A DNA stretch of 18,202 nucleotides from Actinomycetes bacterium (GCA_023418575.1 JAEZZM010000021.1:1-18202); one strand, 5' to 3'; numbered from the stretch's first letter, positions 1 through 8,168 are shown. Made by a program: numbers and translations. Notes: generated by a model from the sequence alone, not told the origin.

Positions 1-135
1 TGTGCTACTCGTTGTGATAAAGCAAAGCGTCTCCTTAATTGGAGTTGCCAGCTTTCAATTGCCCAAGGTGTGCAGCATGCTTTACAGTTTTCAGAAAAGC
101 TTCCTGCAATATTAGAGCAAGAAAAAACACTATAG
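1..135 (+). CDS. NAD-dependent epimerase/dehydratase (extended SDR), C-terminal fragment
   Basis: Only the last 44 codons are in the window; the gene enters from the left edge in frame 1 and stops at TAG 133-135. The visible tail contains KAKRLLNWSCQLSIAQGV, which has the usual shape of the end of nucleotide-sugar epimerases: a K/R-A-x-x-x-L-G/N-W block, then a short strand, then a helix I-x-x-G-h ending in a basic, hydrophobic tail. The GalE-like sugar-epimerase group is the most likely family, but the Rossmann NAD site and the Y-x-x-x-K catalytic motif lie outside the window, so the substrate cannot be named. The stop codon sits inside the first unit of the 16-bp repeat cluster that follows. 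The terminator at 313-332 separates it from dmsA, so it is probably a different transcription unit. Confidence 0.5.
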   Translation, partial: CATRCDKAKRLLNWSCQLSIAQGVQHALQFSEKLPAILEQEKTL

Positions 136-211
136 CGCAAGAACAATCACTATGATGCAAGAACACTATAGCGCAAGAACGCTATAGTGTAAGAAGACTA
201 TAGCGCAAGAA
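128..211. repeat. Five 16-bp near-identical direct repeats containing an 11-bp inverted repeat
   Basis: Units lie at 128-143, 148-163, 164-179, 180-195 and 196-211, with consensus close to SRCTATAGYGCAAGAA. All are contiguous except for a 4-base spacer (CAAT) after the first. Units three and four together form a perfect 11-bp inverted repeat, ACACTATAGCG (163-173) and CGCTATAGTGT (180-190), around the loop CAAGAA. The first unit overlaps the stop codon of the upstream gene. No T-run follows, so this is not a standard terminator. The function is unknown. Confidence 0.8.
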
Positions 212-294
212 AAAACATTTATAGTGCTTGAGAGCGTAGCCTAAGCAACAAAAAAGCTAAAAGCTGCATGTTAAAATAAAGATCCAAAAAGAAC

Positions 295-309
295 TAAGTA
301 TCTTACTTA
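295..309. repeat. Perfect 6-3-6 dyad upstream of the dmsA region
   Basis: TAAGTA (295-300) and TACTTA (304-309) flank TCT. It lies immediately before the terminator stem at 313. It could be an operator, or chance in an AT-rich spacer. Confidence 0.3.
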
Positions 310-312
310 TCT

Positions 313-332
313 AAGGCCCTTTTGGGCCTTTT
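313..332 (+). terminator. Intrinsic terminator between the epimerase tail and dmsA
   Basis: AAGGCCC (313-319), loop TTTT, GGGCCTT (324-330), with the stem running into a short T-run. The stem is perfect and GC-rich at its core. It would end the upstream transcript, so dmsA needs its own promoter in 333-400. Confidence 0.75.
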
Positions 333-360
333 GCCTGTCTTAGATGAGAGTTAAAACTAA

Positions 361-389
361 TTAAGTAGCTTGCTCGACAATTTTATAGT
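361..389 (+). promoter_or_regulatory. Candidate dmsA promoter
   Basis: A good -10 box, TATAGT (384-389), sits 17 bases after a poor -35, TTAAGT (361-366). The predicted start of transcription is near 396. That would leave a 20-base leader carrying GGGAGG (403-408) for the ATG at 416, and would place the upstream ATG at 401 almost at the 5' end. No FNR-type TGAT-N4-ATCA site is visible here. Confidence 0.35.
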
Positions 390-415
390 GAGGGGGAATT
401 ATGGGAGGCTCAAGT

Positions 416-2806
416 ATGAGCAGACGCTCGTTTGTAAAAACTACGGGCGGACTTGGAGCACTGTGCGCACTTGCAGGTACTGCGGCGGCTGCACAGATCA
501 AGTTTCAAGACACAGCCGTTGCTTTAGCAGAACCAGAAGACAAAATAGTCTGGGGACACTGTAATGTAAACTGCGGCGGACGCTGCGTTTTTCAGTGGCA
601 TGTTAAAGACAACAAGATTGCCTATATGGAATCAGATACTACGGGAGAGGCAGATTTTCAGTCACGTGCCTGTCTACGTGGTCGCTCTATGAGACGCTGG
701 ATCAACAGCCCTGATCGCTTACTTTATCCAATGAAGCGAGTGGGTAAACGCGGCGAAGGTAAATTTGAGCGTATTTCTTGGGATGAGGCAATTCAAACTA
801 TTGCCGATAAGCTCAAGTACACCATTGAAACCTATGGTAATGATGCCATCTTTTTAACCTATGCAACCGGCATGTATGCCTCAACAGGCAATCCATCTCA
901 GCGCCTTTTAAATACCTTAGGCGGCTGCCTTGGTCGTTATGGTGATTATTCTACAGGTATGATGCAAGAAGCCATTAAATTCTTTTATGGCGAAGATGCA
1001 AATCCCTATGATAATGTTTTTGCAAGCTCTTATTCTGAAGCTCAAGAACATGCAGATTTGGTAATTCAGTTTGGTAACAGCCCTGCAGAAACCCGCATGG
1101 GTGGCGCCAATGCTGTTTGGGACTATGCCCTCATGAGAGAGGCTGGACCAGAAATTATCAATATTGACTATCGCATGAGTGAGACCTCTTCTGGAAATGC
1201 TGATGAATGGATAGCCATTAGACCAGGAACTGATGCTGCCTTAGCCTCTGCCATCGCTTATGAATTAATAACAAAAGACCAGGTAGACATTGAGTTTTTG
1301 CATAAGTATTGCCTGGGTTATGACGAAGAAAGCCTACCTGCCAGCGCTAAGGGTAAAAATCTGTCTTACAAAGATTATATTTTGGGTAGCGGTTATGACA
1401 AAGTAGCTAAGACTCCAGAGTGGGCCGCTCAGATTACTCAAATCCCAGCAGATAAGATTAGAGAGCTTGCCGATAAGATCGCACAGTCAAAAGCCTTATT
1501 TGTAAACCAGGGCTGGGGACCTCAGCGCCGTCATAATGGTGAGCTCACCACCCTTGCCATCTGTATGATTCCAGTTTTGCGCGGTATGATCGGCAAAGCA
1601 GGAACCAATACGGGTCTTAGAGAGGCAGAGCCAGGAATTGCTCCTGTGGGAAATATTCCTGCAGGTAAAAATCCAGTGCAAGCCTCCATCAATGTATACC
1701 AGTGGCTTAACGCAGTAGACCACGGAACTGAGATGACCGCAACTAATGCGGGGGTTCGTGGAGCAGATAAACTCAAGAATAATATTAAGTTTATCTGGAA
1801 CTATGCTGGTAATTGTTTAACCAATCAGCATGCTGATATTAACAAGGTGCATGAGATCTTGTCAGATGAAAGCAAATGCGAGTTCATTTTGGTTTGGGAT
1901 ACTGTTATGACAGACAGCGCTCGTTATGCAGATATTTTGCTGCCAGATGCTATGCGTTCTGAGCAACTGAGCATGTCTACTAATGGTTATTCAGAATATT
2001 ATTACGGCTTAATGGTGGGTGGTCCTGCTCAAGAAGCTCCTGGTGAGTGCCGCTGCTCGTATGATGTTATGGCAGAGATTGCTGACAAGTTTGGCAAGAA
2101 AGAGGCCTTTACTGAAGGCAGAACTCATGATGAATGGGTGCGCTTCTTATATGAACAGGGACGTGCAGCTGATCCCGAGCTTCCCACTTGGGAAAAGATG
2201 CTTGAACAGGGCGTTTATAAGAAGAAGATGGCTCCAGCTATTGGACTTAAGGACTTTGTAGCTAATCCCGCTTTGCATCCGCTTAAAACACCATCAGGAA
2301 AGATTGAAATTTATTCAGAGCGTCTGGCTCAACTTGCTTCGTCTTGGGAGCTTGAAGAAGATGAGCTTATCTCACCAATTCCAGTCTTTACCCCAGGTTA
2401 TCAGGGCTATGGTTCAGTAAATGAAGAGTATCCACTGTATTGCGCAGGTTTTCATCATAAGAGCCGCACACACTCAAGCTATGGCTTTATACAAGAGCTT
2501 GAGCAGGCTTGCCGTCAGCAGATGTGGATCAATCCCTTAGATGCCGAGCAGCGCAATATTAAAACAGGCGATATCTGCTCAGTTAAAAGTCCAGCAGGCG
2601 AAATAAGGATTGAGGCACGCGTTACTCCTCGTATTATCCCTGGTACCATCGGTATTCCACAGGGTGCGTGGCACAAGGCTGAAATGTTTGGCGATAAGGT
2701 AGATCATGGTGCCTGCGTTAACACCCTTACTACTTACAAACCCTCAGCCTTAGCTAAGGGCAATGGTTCGGGCCACGCTATTATCGCCCAAGTTAGCAAG
2801 GCATAA
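416..2806 (+). CDS. dmsA: Anaerobic DMSO-reductase-family molybdopterin oxidoreductase, catalytic subunit A
   Basis: A catalytic subunit of 796 residues that binds bis-MGD molybdenum cofactor and one [4Fe-4S] cluster and reduces DMSO or a similar S-/N-oxide outside the membrane. A Tat signal opens the protein (MSRRSFVKTTGG, then a hydrophobic stretch with Ala-rich cleavage sites). The cluster ligands C49, C53, C57 and C86 are followed by ACLRGRSMRRW and PMKRVGKRGEGKFERISWDEA, blocks nearly identical to those of E. coli DmsA. Ser179 in GDYST is the expected Mo ligand. A molybdopterin dinucleotide-binding domain closes the chain (about residues 650-780). I chose ATG 416 because GGGAGG at 403-408 is 7 bases upstream; ATG 401 (five residues longer, AGGGGG only 4 bases away) is the alternative. 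It is first of dmsABC, 14 bases before dmsB. The true substrate could differ from DMSO; the family assignment is firm. Confidence 0.93.
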   Translation: MSRRSFVKTTGGLGALCALAGTAAAAQIKFQDTAVALAEPEDKIVWGHCNVNCGGRCVFQWHVKDNKIAYMESDTTGEADFQSRACLRGRSMRRWINSPDRLLYPMKRVGKRGEGKFERISWDEAIQTIADKLKYTIETYGNDAIFLTYATGMYASTGNPSQRLLNTLGGCLGRYGDYSTGMMQEAIKFFYGEDANPYDNVFASSYSEAQEHADLVIQFGNSPAETRMGGANAVWDYALMREAGPEIINIDYRMSETSSGNADEWIAIRPGTDAALASAIAYELITKDQVDIEFLHKYCLGYDEESLPASAKGKNLSYKDYILGSGYDKVAKTPEWAAQITQIPADKIRELADKIAQSKALFVNQGWGPQRRHNGELTTLAICMIPVLRGMIGKAGTNTGLREAEPGIAPVGNIPAGKNPVQASINVYQWLNAVDHGTEMTATNAGVRGADKLKNNIKFIWNYAGNCLTNQHADINKVHEILSDESKCEFILVWDTVMTDSARYADILLPDAMRSEQLSMSTNGYSEYYYGLMVGGPAQEAPGECRCSYDVMAEIADKFGKKEAFTEGRTHDEWVRFLYEQGRAADPELPTWEKMLEQGVYKKKMAPAIGLKDFVANPALHPLKTPSGKIEIYSERLAQLASSWELEEDELISPIPVFTPGYQGYGSVNEEYPLYCAGFHHKSRTHSSYGFIQELEQACRQQMWINPLDAEQRNIKTGDICSVKSPAGEIRIEARVTPRIIPGTIGIPQGAWHKAEMFGDKVDHGACVNTLTTYKPSALAKGNGSGHAIIAQVSKA

Positions 2807-2820
2807 AGGAGGGGAGTAGC

Positions 2821-3453
2821 ATGAGTATCTATTCATTTTATTTTGATGCATCGCGCTGCACAGGTTGTAAAACCTGTGAGTTAGCCTGCAAAGATTATAA
2901 AGACTTACCAGTATCTTATGGATATCGTCGCATTTACGACTATGAAGGCGGAACTTGGGATGTGGCACAAGATGGTACGGTAAGGCAGGATGTTTTTTCC
3001 TATCACATGTCAATTTCTTGCAATCACTGTGATGATCCTGCTTGTACGAAGGCTTGTCCAACTCAAGCTATGCACAAGGATAAGGAATCAGAACTTATTT
3101 TGGTTGATGAAAGCCGCTGCATTGGCTGTGGTTACTGTGAGCTTGCCTGTCCTTATGACGCGCCTCGCGTTGATAAGAAAAAAGGACACTCTGTTAAGTG
3201 TAACGCTTGCAAAGAGCGCCTTGATGAGGGTAAACAGCCCATTTGCGTAGAGGCCTGTCCTTTGCGTGCTCTAGATTTTGGTCCTATGGAAGAGATAGAA
3301 GAACGCTATGGTGAGGATGCACAAATTCCAGATTTTGCACCTCTTCCAGAATTTAAATACACAACGCCTTCGCTTTTTGTAAAGCCCTGTGCTTCTATTA
3401 AAGCTTCGGGCGATACCTCTGGTCATGTTGCTAATAGTAAGGAGGTTCATTAA
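2821..3453 (+). CDS. dmsB: DMSO-reductase-family iron-sulfur electron-transfer subunit B
   Basis: A 210-residue ferredoxin-like subunit that passes electrons from the membrane subunit to DmsA. Sixteen cysteines form four clusters in the standard DmsB order: C13/16/19/23, C67/70/75/79, C100/103/106/110 and C127/130/142/146. All four sets are complete, so four [4Fe-4S] clusters are expected. Length matches the family (about 205 residues). There is no signal peptide; DmsB proteins are known to be exported with the Tat-bearing A subunit. AGGAGG at 2807-2812 overlaps the end of dmsA and lies 8 bases before the ATG. The stop codon overlaps the dmsC start by one base (TAATG), which suggests translational coupling. 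The last 30 residues, after the cluster domain, are low in recognisable motifs. Confidence 0.93.
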   Translation: MSIYSFYFDASRCTGCKTCELACKDYKDLPVSYGYRRIYDYEGGTWDVAQDGTVRQDVFSYHMSISCNHCDDPACTKACPTQAMHKDKESELILVDESRCIGCGYCELACPYDAPRVDKKKGHSVKCNACKERLDEGKQPICVEACPLRALDFGPMEEIEERYGEDAQIPDFAPLPEFKYTTPSLFVKPCASIKASGDTSGHVANSKEVH

Positions 3454-4334
3454 TGCAGCGCGCCCTTCATGAGCTTCCTTTAGCTCTGTTTACCACGATT
3501 TCATCTATTTCTGCTGGAACATTTATCTGCCTTGCCTTGGCAGCTCTTCTACTTGGCGCTTTACCCACAGCTTTGCAAAAGCGTCTTGATAAATTAACTG
3601 TGGTGGCTGTGGTATTGGTGATGCTGGGCTTTGTATCTTCAGTCTTTCACCTTACCAATCCTTTTCACGGGATTTATGTTTTCTCACATTTAGGCACCTC
3701 ACCATTATCAAATGAGCTCTTTGTTGCAGGTATTTTTACGGCATGTATGATGGTCTTTGTAGTTCTGGCGCTCTTGTCAAAACTCAATCATAAGGCTCGT
3801 ATAGTTCTTGCTAGTATTACCGCTCTTGCAGCCTTAGTTTTTGCAGCTTTTATCGGAAAAGCCTATATGATGCCTACTATCACCACATGGAATACTAATG
3901 CTATGGTCGTTGCTCTTGTGGGATATTGTTTGATGGGTGGCATTCTTTTGGTGACTGCTCTCATGGGCTTTGCTGGTGTATTTTCTGATAAAGAGCTTGT
4001 AGCTTCATCTAAGCTTAAGCGCTTTGGTTTGGTAGCGCTTGTTCTTTTGGTCTTAGGTTTGGTGTTAAGCCTTTATGGAACATGGTCGCAATATAGCCTA
4101 GCTGCTCATACCGTAACACCTTTTGTCAATGGAGCAGATTATACTGCAGAGGTATCAAGCTTCTTTATAAGCTTTGTAGTTTTAAGTATTGTGGCAGCTC
4201 TTGTGGGAGTTTTTGCTCTTCTTAGTCAAAAGAAGCCAGCTCTTTTTGCCACTTTAGCTGTGATCTTATTCTATCTTGCGGTATTTTGTGCCCGTATTGT
4301 TTTTTATGCAACTGAGATTTCGGTTGGTGTGTAA
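3453..4334 (+). CDS. dmsC: DMSO-reductase-family membrane anchor and quinol oxidase subunit C
   Basis: A 293-residue integral membrane protein with eight predicted hydrophobic helices (about 12-37, 48-68, 88-108, then five more to the C-terminus). It anchors DmsAB and oxidises menaquinol. The start, with HELPLALFTTISSISAG, resembles the HEWPL-x-x-FT opening of E. coli DmsC. The S-S-V-F-H-L-x-x-P block (about residues 62-71) contains the histidine position tied to quinol binding in that family, and the following LSNE motif is also shared. AAGGAGG at 3439-3445 lies 7 bases before the ATG. A 7-bp inverted repeat, AACTTAA/TTAAGTT at 4340-4360, follows the stop, with no T-run, so read-through to the chaperone gene is likely. 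Confidence 0.9.
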   Translation: MQRALHELPLALFTTISSISAGTFICLALAALLLGALPTALQKRLDKLTVVAVVLVMLGFVSSVFHLTNPFHGIYVFSHLGTSPLSNELFVAGIFTACMMVFVVLALLSKLNHKARIVLASITALAALVFAAFIGKAYMMPTITTWNTNAMVVALVGYCLMGGILLVTALMGFAGVFSDKELVASSKLKRFGLVALVLLVLGLVLSLYGTWSQYSLAAHTVTPFVNGADYTAEVSSFFISFVVLSIVAALVGVFALLSQKKPALFATLAVILFYLAVFCARIVFYATEISVGV

Positions 4335-4449
4335 GGTATAACTTAAACGGCTCTTAAGTTCAGCACCTAAGCTGAGCACATGTATTCTACGCTCTGGCTT
4401 GTAGTCTTTTGCGGCTAGCTTATTTGCTCTTGATGAAAAGGAAACTGAG

Positions 4450-5136
4450 ATGACACAGGGGGCTTTTGATTCTAAATTGAAGTGGGCAAAACAAGATCTT
4501 GAAGACTTTATCTTGTTTGCTCAGAGTCTGGGCCCTCTGTTTTGCTCAGACCCAAACTTGGATAAGGATGTCATTAAGGTCTACGAGTTCTTTGAACAAA
4601 GTGATCCAGAATTTTTTTTAGAGCAGTGGCCCTATATAAAGGATTTGGATGAGTTAGGCTATGAAGAGTTCAAACTGGCCTCTCAGCAAATTTGTGGATC
4701 GAATGCTCATATTGATGTAAAGCTTGTTGATGAGTTTAGGCGTTTGTTTGTGGGTCCTGGCCATGTCTGCGCCTCTCCCTTTGGCTCGGTCTATACTGAT
4801 CACGAAGGAGTTTTATTTGGAGAAAGCTGCCTAGAATATCGCAGCTTTTTAAGAGCTTGTGGTTTATCGCTCAGCTTAAAAGATGCCATTCCTGAAGACC
4901 ATATAGGTTTCATGTTGATAACAGCTGCTCATTTAGCTCAAAAGGATCGCTCATTAGAATTGAGGGACTTGCTTGAACAGCATCTTTTGCCTTGGGCATA
5001 TCATTATCTTGAGATGCTTTATAAAGAAGCTCAACATCCTTTTTACCAAGCTTTAGCGCAAATAAGCCGGCTTTCCTTACGGGGAGTTCAAAAGCGGCAT
5101 AATTTAGAGCCGCTAAAAAGAGAACTTTTCAGATAA
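4450..5136 (+). CDS. dmsD: TorD/DmsD-family molybdoenzyme maturation chaperone
   Basis: A 228-residue, all-helical cytoplasmic protein of the TorD/DmsD (redox enzyme maturation protein) family. These chaperones bind the Tat signal of the molybdoenzyme and hold it until cofactor insertion. The family signature is clear: E-F-R-R-L-F-V-G-P-G (95-104), then SPFGSVYTDHEGVLFGES (109-126), and the P-E-D-H-I-G motif (148-153). AAGGA at 4438-4442 lies 7 bases before the ATG. The gene follows dmsC after 115 bases with no obvious promoter or terminator between, and is closed by the terminator at 5185-5221, so it is probably the last gene of a dmsABCD operon. The symbol follows context; its partner is presumably the adjacent DmsA. 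Confidence 0.82.
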   Translation: MTQGAFDSKLKWAKQDLEDFILFAQSLGPLFCSDPNLDKDVIKVYEFFEQSDPEFFLEQWPYIKDLDELGYEEFKLASQQICGSNAHIDVKLVDEFRRLFVGPGHVCASPFGSVYTDHEGVLFGESCLEYRSFLRACGLSLSLKDAIPEDHIGFMLITAAHLAQKDRSLELRDLLEQHLLPWAYHYLEMLYKEAQHPFYQALAQISRLSLRGVQKRHNLEPLKRELFR

Positions 5137-5184
5137 ATCCGTGGGAGCACCCACCAAGATCATCTTGCTGGATCACGCATGAAG

Positions 5185-5221
5185 ATCACCCAGCACTTAC
5201 CAGAGCTGGGTGATTTCTTTT
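5185..5221 (+). terminator. Intrinsic terminator of the dms operon
   Basis: ATCACCCAGC (5185-5194) and GCTGGGTGAT (5205-5214) pair perfectly around a 10-base loop, followed by TTCTTTT. The element overlaps the stop codon of the convergent codA gene (5197-5199). On the minus strand no T-run follows the stem, so it acts mainly on plus-strand transcripts. Confidence 0.85.
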
Positions 5222-6432
5222 GCCTTGCAACTAAAAATGATTCTTCCTTCTCTAAAGGAATATAAGACTTCTGCTCGTTTATTTAGTGCTTCATACCAGT
5301 TAGAAGCATTAAGAACTATAAAGTTGGCCGTCTTGCCTTCGGCTATACCGTAGTGATCTTGAATATTTAGACAGCGTGCAGCGTTATGACTGACTAATTT
5401 ATACGAATCCATGATCTGCTCGTAGCCCAAAAGCTGGCCTACGTGAAGTCCCATGTGGCATACGTCCATGGGGTTTCCCATACCCAAAGGATACCAAGGA
5501 TCTTGAATATCATCATGTCCAAATGCCAGGTTTATGCCTGCAGCTAGAAGTTCTTTAGCTCGAGTCATGCCGCGGCGTTTGGGGTAGCTATCAAAACGAC
5601 CCTGAAGATGTATATTTACCAGAGGATTGGCAATAAAGTTTATTTCTGAGCGTTTTAAGAGTCTAAACAGTTTAGAACAATAAGCATTATTGTATGAGTG
5701 CATAGCAGTGGTGTGGCTAGCAGTTACACGCTCTTTCAAACCTGTCTCCAAGGCTCTACATGCTAAGGTTTCCAGTCCTCTAGAAGCCTCATCATCTATT
5801 TCATCACAGTGGACATCTATTAGGCAGTCATATTTTTGTGCCAGCTCAAAAATATAATTGAGAGACTCCACAGAATATTCTCGCGTGTATTCATAATGGG
5901 GGATGGCACCCACCGCATCAAAACCAAGCTTTAAAGCCTGTTCTACCAGTTCTTTGCCTTTGGGAAAACTCAAGATTCCTTCTTGAGGAAAAGCTACAAG
6001 TTGTAGCTCTATATAGTCTTTTACCTCGTCTTTTACCTCTAACAATGCTTCTGCTGCTAAGAGTGTAGGGTCAGTACAATCCACGTGTGAGCGAACATAT
6101 TGTACACCGTGTTGGCTCATTAACTTGAGAGCAGAAATTGCCTCTTTCTTAAGAGCTTCTTTATCTAACATAGCCTTGCGCTCAGACCAGATTTCTATGC
6201 CTTCAAAGAGTGTACCAGAGCGATTATACCGTGGCTTACCAGCACTTAGTGCAGAGTCAAGGTGTATGTGACTTTCTACAAAAGGGCTCATAAGCAAGGC
6301 TCCCTTAAGATCTAAGATTTCCTCGCCCTCATAAGCATCTAAATGAGGTGCAATCTGCTCAAAGCAGCCTTTGCTAATTCGTATGTCAAAGTACTCTGAG
6401 TTATTTTCTATGCAAGCATGTTTTATAAGCAT
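5197..6432 (-). CDS. codA: Cytosine deaminase
   Basis: A cytoplasmic metal-dependent amidohydrolase of 411 residues that converts cytosine to uracil and ammonia for pyrimidine salvage. Long blocks match E. coli CodA: the HIHLD metal site (H55, H57), SGTLFEGIE (72-80), HCDEIDDE (H208, E211), TASHTTAMHSYN (H240), NPLVNIHLQGRF (269-280) and FGHDD-x-x-DPWYPLG (D307 metal/catalytic, D308 next to it). These correspond to E. coli H61, H63, H214, E217, H246 and D313 with a constant offset of six. Only 14 bases separate it from the AlbA_2 gene upstream, and its ribosome site (AGGAT) is weak, so it is probably translated from that transcript. Unlike E. coli, it is separated from codB by two other genes. 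Confidence 0.95.
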   Translation of the reverse strand: MLIKHACIENNSEYFDIRISKGCFEQIAPHLDAYEGEEILDLKGALLMSPFVESHIHLDSALSAGKPRYNRSGTLFEGIEIWSERKAMLDKEALKKEAISALKLMSQHGVQYVRSHVDCTDPTLLAAEALLEVKDEVKDYIELQLVAFPQEGILSFPKGKELVEQALKLGFDAVGAIPHYEYTREYSVESLNYIFELAQKYDCLIDVHCDEIDDEASRGLETLACRALETGLKERVTASHTTAMHSYNNAYCSKLFRLLKRSEINFIANPLVNIHLQGRFDSYPKRRGMTRAKELLAAGINLAFGHDDIQDPWYPLGMGNPMDVCHMGLHVGQLLGYEQIMDSYKLVSHNAARCLNIQDHYGIAEGKTANFIVLNASNWYEALNKRAEVLYSFREGRIIFSCKAKEITQLW

Positions 6433-6446
6433 GATTTATCCTATCT

Positions 6447-7937
6447 TTACTGATCTGCGCTGCCCTTAACGTTATTACTCTGTTTTTGTGTACGTATGTA
6501 TTTCTGATAACGACTAGTTGGTTTCTCAGGGATGGTCATACTTAAAAGACCTGCATCTAAAAGAGGTTGCAGGTAGAGATTGCGGAAGTTTTTACTATCA
6601 GTAAGGCCCAAGAAAGTCATCATATCTTTCTTGTTTTGAGCTTCAGAACAAAATTCTAGAAGGGTTCGTCTACTTTCTAAAATGTCTTGTGGGGTATCTT
6701 GAGGGGTATCTTGTGGGGTATCTTGAGGGGTGTCTTGTACGGTATCTTGTGCGGTGTAATGCAGGTTTTTACGATATAGGTTCAAGCGAAACATTCCATC
6801 AAGAGCGATAAGCTCAGGCTCTCTTAAGCCATAAGCTTTGCATTCTTCAAACATACGAGGAATACCGGTACCCCATGATTCGATAAGACCCAGATAAGCA
6901 AAGGCATGGGCAATTCCACGATTTTGCACACACGAGAAGCCTTGTTTCATTTTTTCAACACTGATCTGTCTTGAAATCATTCCTGGAGAGGTGACTTCCA
7001 AACGATTATCATAAAGTGCCACCTGTACATATGAAGGCTGCAGATAAGAACGATGACACACAGCATTTGTAATGGCTTCGCGAATAGTGCGCAGTGGAAA
7101 CTCATATACGTCCCGCCGAGTAGTTCCTTCAATGACAGCGCCCATGCGAATCATGCGCAGTACGAAGTCATAGGCATCATCAATTTGTTTATATAAGGGC
7201 CCATCATAGAACTTGCGATCAACAAAGATAGATCTGCTTGAGTCCTTGAATACTCCGCATTGAATGCCGCTGAAAATTTGGGGAGAGGATTGACCCGACA
7301 AAAGTTTGTATGCATAGGTTGGAGCCCAATGCCCCTTTTCTTCCACCAAAATACCCCAAGATAACAGCTGGTTAGGTGTGAGTTTGCGGATCTGTTTTCC
7401 TGAATCTATCTCGTTTGCACGTGCCCTGGCATAGGCTGTCATCTCTTCACAAAGTACTTCTGCCTCTGCCTGATCTACTATCTGATCGTGCAGTACAAGA
7501 CTGTCTAAACTGCGTGCAGATCCCTCTAATATCAGTTCTTGTAAGGTTGCTCGTTCTACACCTCTTGTAGTGGCTGCAGAGCGAATAAAGGTGCCATTTT
7601 CTATTCCAAGTGACTTTATATAGTAGGGACGCAGCATACCAGCTTTGATGTGAACAGCGATGATAGTTTTACCGTCAACTTGCTGCAATTCAATTTCAGG
7701 AATGATAGTAGGTTCACAGCTGTCGCTAATAGCATTAGTAATAGCATCCATCTCCTCAAAGACACGCTTGGGATCAACGCCTACAATCTCATTACTTTGA
7801 TTATCAACACCAAAGACTAAGACTCCGCCCTTACCATTAGCAAAAGCAACTACCGTCTTTAAATATTTTTTACTATCTGTTGGTCGTTCGCGTTTGTACT
7901 CAATACAATCGGATTCACCCTGAAAAATATCCTTCAC
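6447..7937 (-). CDS. AlbA_2 (Schlafen-type) domain protein with GHKL ATPase-like domain and C-terminal winged helix
   Basis: A 496-residue protein of the group often annotated as ATP-binding protein or transcriptional regulator. An AlbA_2/Slfn domain fills about residues 1-130 (IEYKRE at 12-17, then FANGKGGVLVFGVD at 32-45). A GHKL-like domain follows, with an N-box REAITNAVCHRSY (286-298) and a glycine loop WGTGIPRM (355-362). A Gln-Asp-Thr-Pro linker (396-419) is built of six four-residue repeats, and a winged-helix-like end covers about 424-482. The start is GTG, preceded by AGGGGGTGA 7 bases upstream that overlaps the end of the XRE gene. Nucleic-acid binding is expected from the family; the target is unknown. 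Position between the XRE gene and codA (gaps of 15 and 14 bases) implies one operon. A regulatory or defence role is possible, but neither is shown by the sequence. Confidence 0.85.
   Translation of the reverse strand: MKDIFQGESDCIEYKRERPTDSKKYLKTVVAFANGKGGVLVFGVDNQSNEIVGVDPKRVFEEMDAITNAISDSCEPTIIPEIELQQVDGKTIIAVHIKAGMLRPYYIKSLGIENGTFIRSAATTRGVERATLQELILEGSARSLDSLVLHDQIVDQAEAEVLCEEMTAYARARANEIDSGKQIRKLTPNQLLSWGILVEEKGHWAPTYAYKLLSGQSSPQIFSGIQCGVFKDSSRSIFVDRKFYDGPLYKQIDDAYDFVLRMIRMGAVIEGTTRRDVYEFPLRTIREAITNAVCHRSYLQPSYVQVALYDNRLEVTSPGMISRQISVEKMKQGFSCVQNRGIAHAFAYLGLIESWGTGIPRMFEECKAYGLREPELIALDGMFRLNLYRKNLHYTAQDTVQDTPQDTPQDTPQDTPQDILESRRTLLEFCSEAQNKKDMMTFLGLTDSKNFRNLYLQPLLDAGLLSMTIPEKPTSRYQKYIRTQKQSNNVKGSADQ
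6681..6752 (-). repeat. Six in-frame 12-bp repeats encoding (P/A/V)QDT
   Basis: Six consecutive 12-base units encode AQDT, VQDT, three PQDT and a final PQDT/PQDI junction in the linker of the AlbA_2 protein. The four Pro-encoding units alternate in their Pro codon (CCA/CCT), giving a 24-base higher-order period. Unit gain or loss would keep the reading frame, so linker length can vary without inactivating the protein. Confidence 0.85.
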
Positions 7938-7952
7938 TGTTGTGTCACCCCC

Positions 7953-8168
7953 TTATTTTTTATCGTTTCGCACTAGTTCACAAATATCACTTATCTCACA
8001 GTTCAGGTAATCACAAATCTTTATGAGTGCAGCGGTGTTGACGTTCTCTCCGTTTTTCAGGCGTGTCATAGTTGAAGCACTGATACCAGCTTCTTCACGG
8101 AGTTGATATCTGCTTTTATCAAGGTCAATTAAGAGTTTCCAGAGTTTTTTATAACTAAGATGGCTCAT
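7953..8168 (-). CDS. Small XRE/Cro-CI family transcriptional regulator
   Basis: A 71-residue, single-domain HTH protein of the YozG/HTH_26 type. The five-helix fold is visible: the helix containing LWKLLIDLD, the recognition helix-turn-helix around YQLREEAGISASTMTRLKNG (21-40), then VNTAALIKICDYLNCEISDI (43-62). There is no effector domain. The ATG at 8168 is preceded by GAGGGG 5 bases upstream. It lies 15 bases before the AlbA_2 gene and probably heads a three-gene unit XRE-AlbA_2-codA. A dyad covering the -35 box of its predicted promoter (8254-8268) is a natural site for autoregulation. Such short XRE proteins may need a partner for regulation, and the AlbA_2 protein next door is a candidate; that is inference. 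Confidence 0.85.
   Translation of the reverse strand: MSHLSYKKLWKLLIDLDKSRYQLREEAGISASTMTRLKNGENVNTAALIKICDYLNCEISDICELVRNDKK

Noticed and set aside
128..211. CRISPR array
   Set aside because: The 16-base units are contiguous, with no unique spacers of constant length.
5141..5154. Second terminator after the chaperone gene (GTGGG/CCCAC)
   Set aside because: The stem is only 5 bp and no T-run follows; the 5185-5221 hairpin is much stronger.
6681..6752. Phase-variable on/off switch in the AlbA_2 gene
   Set aside because: The repeat unit is 12 bases, so copy-number change keeps the reading frame; only linker length would vary.
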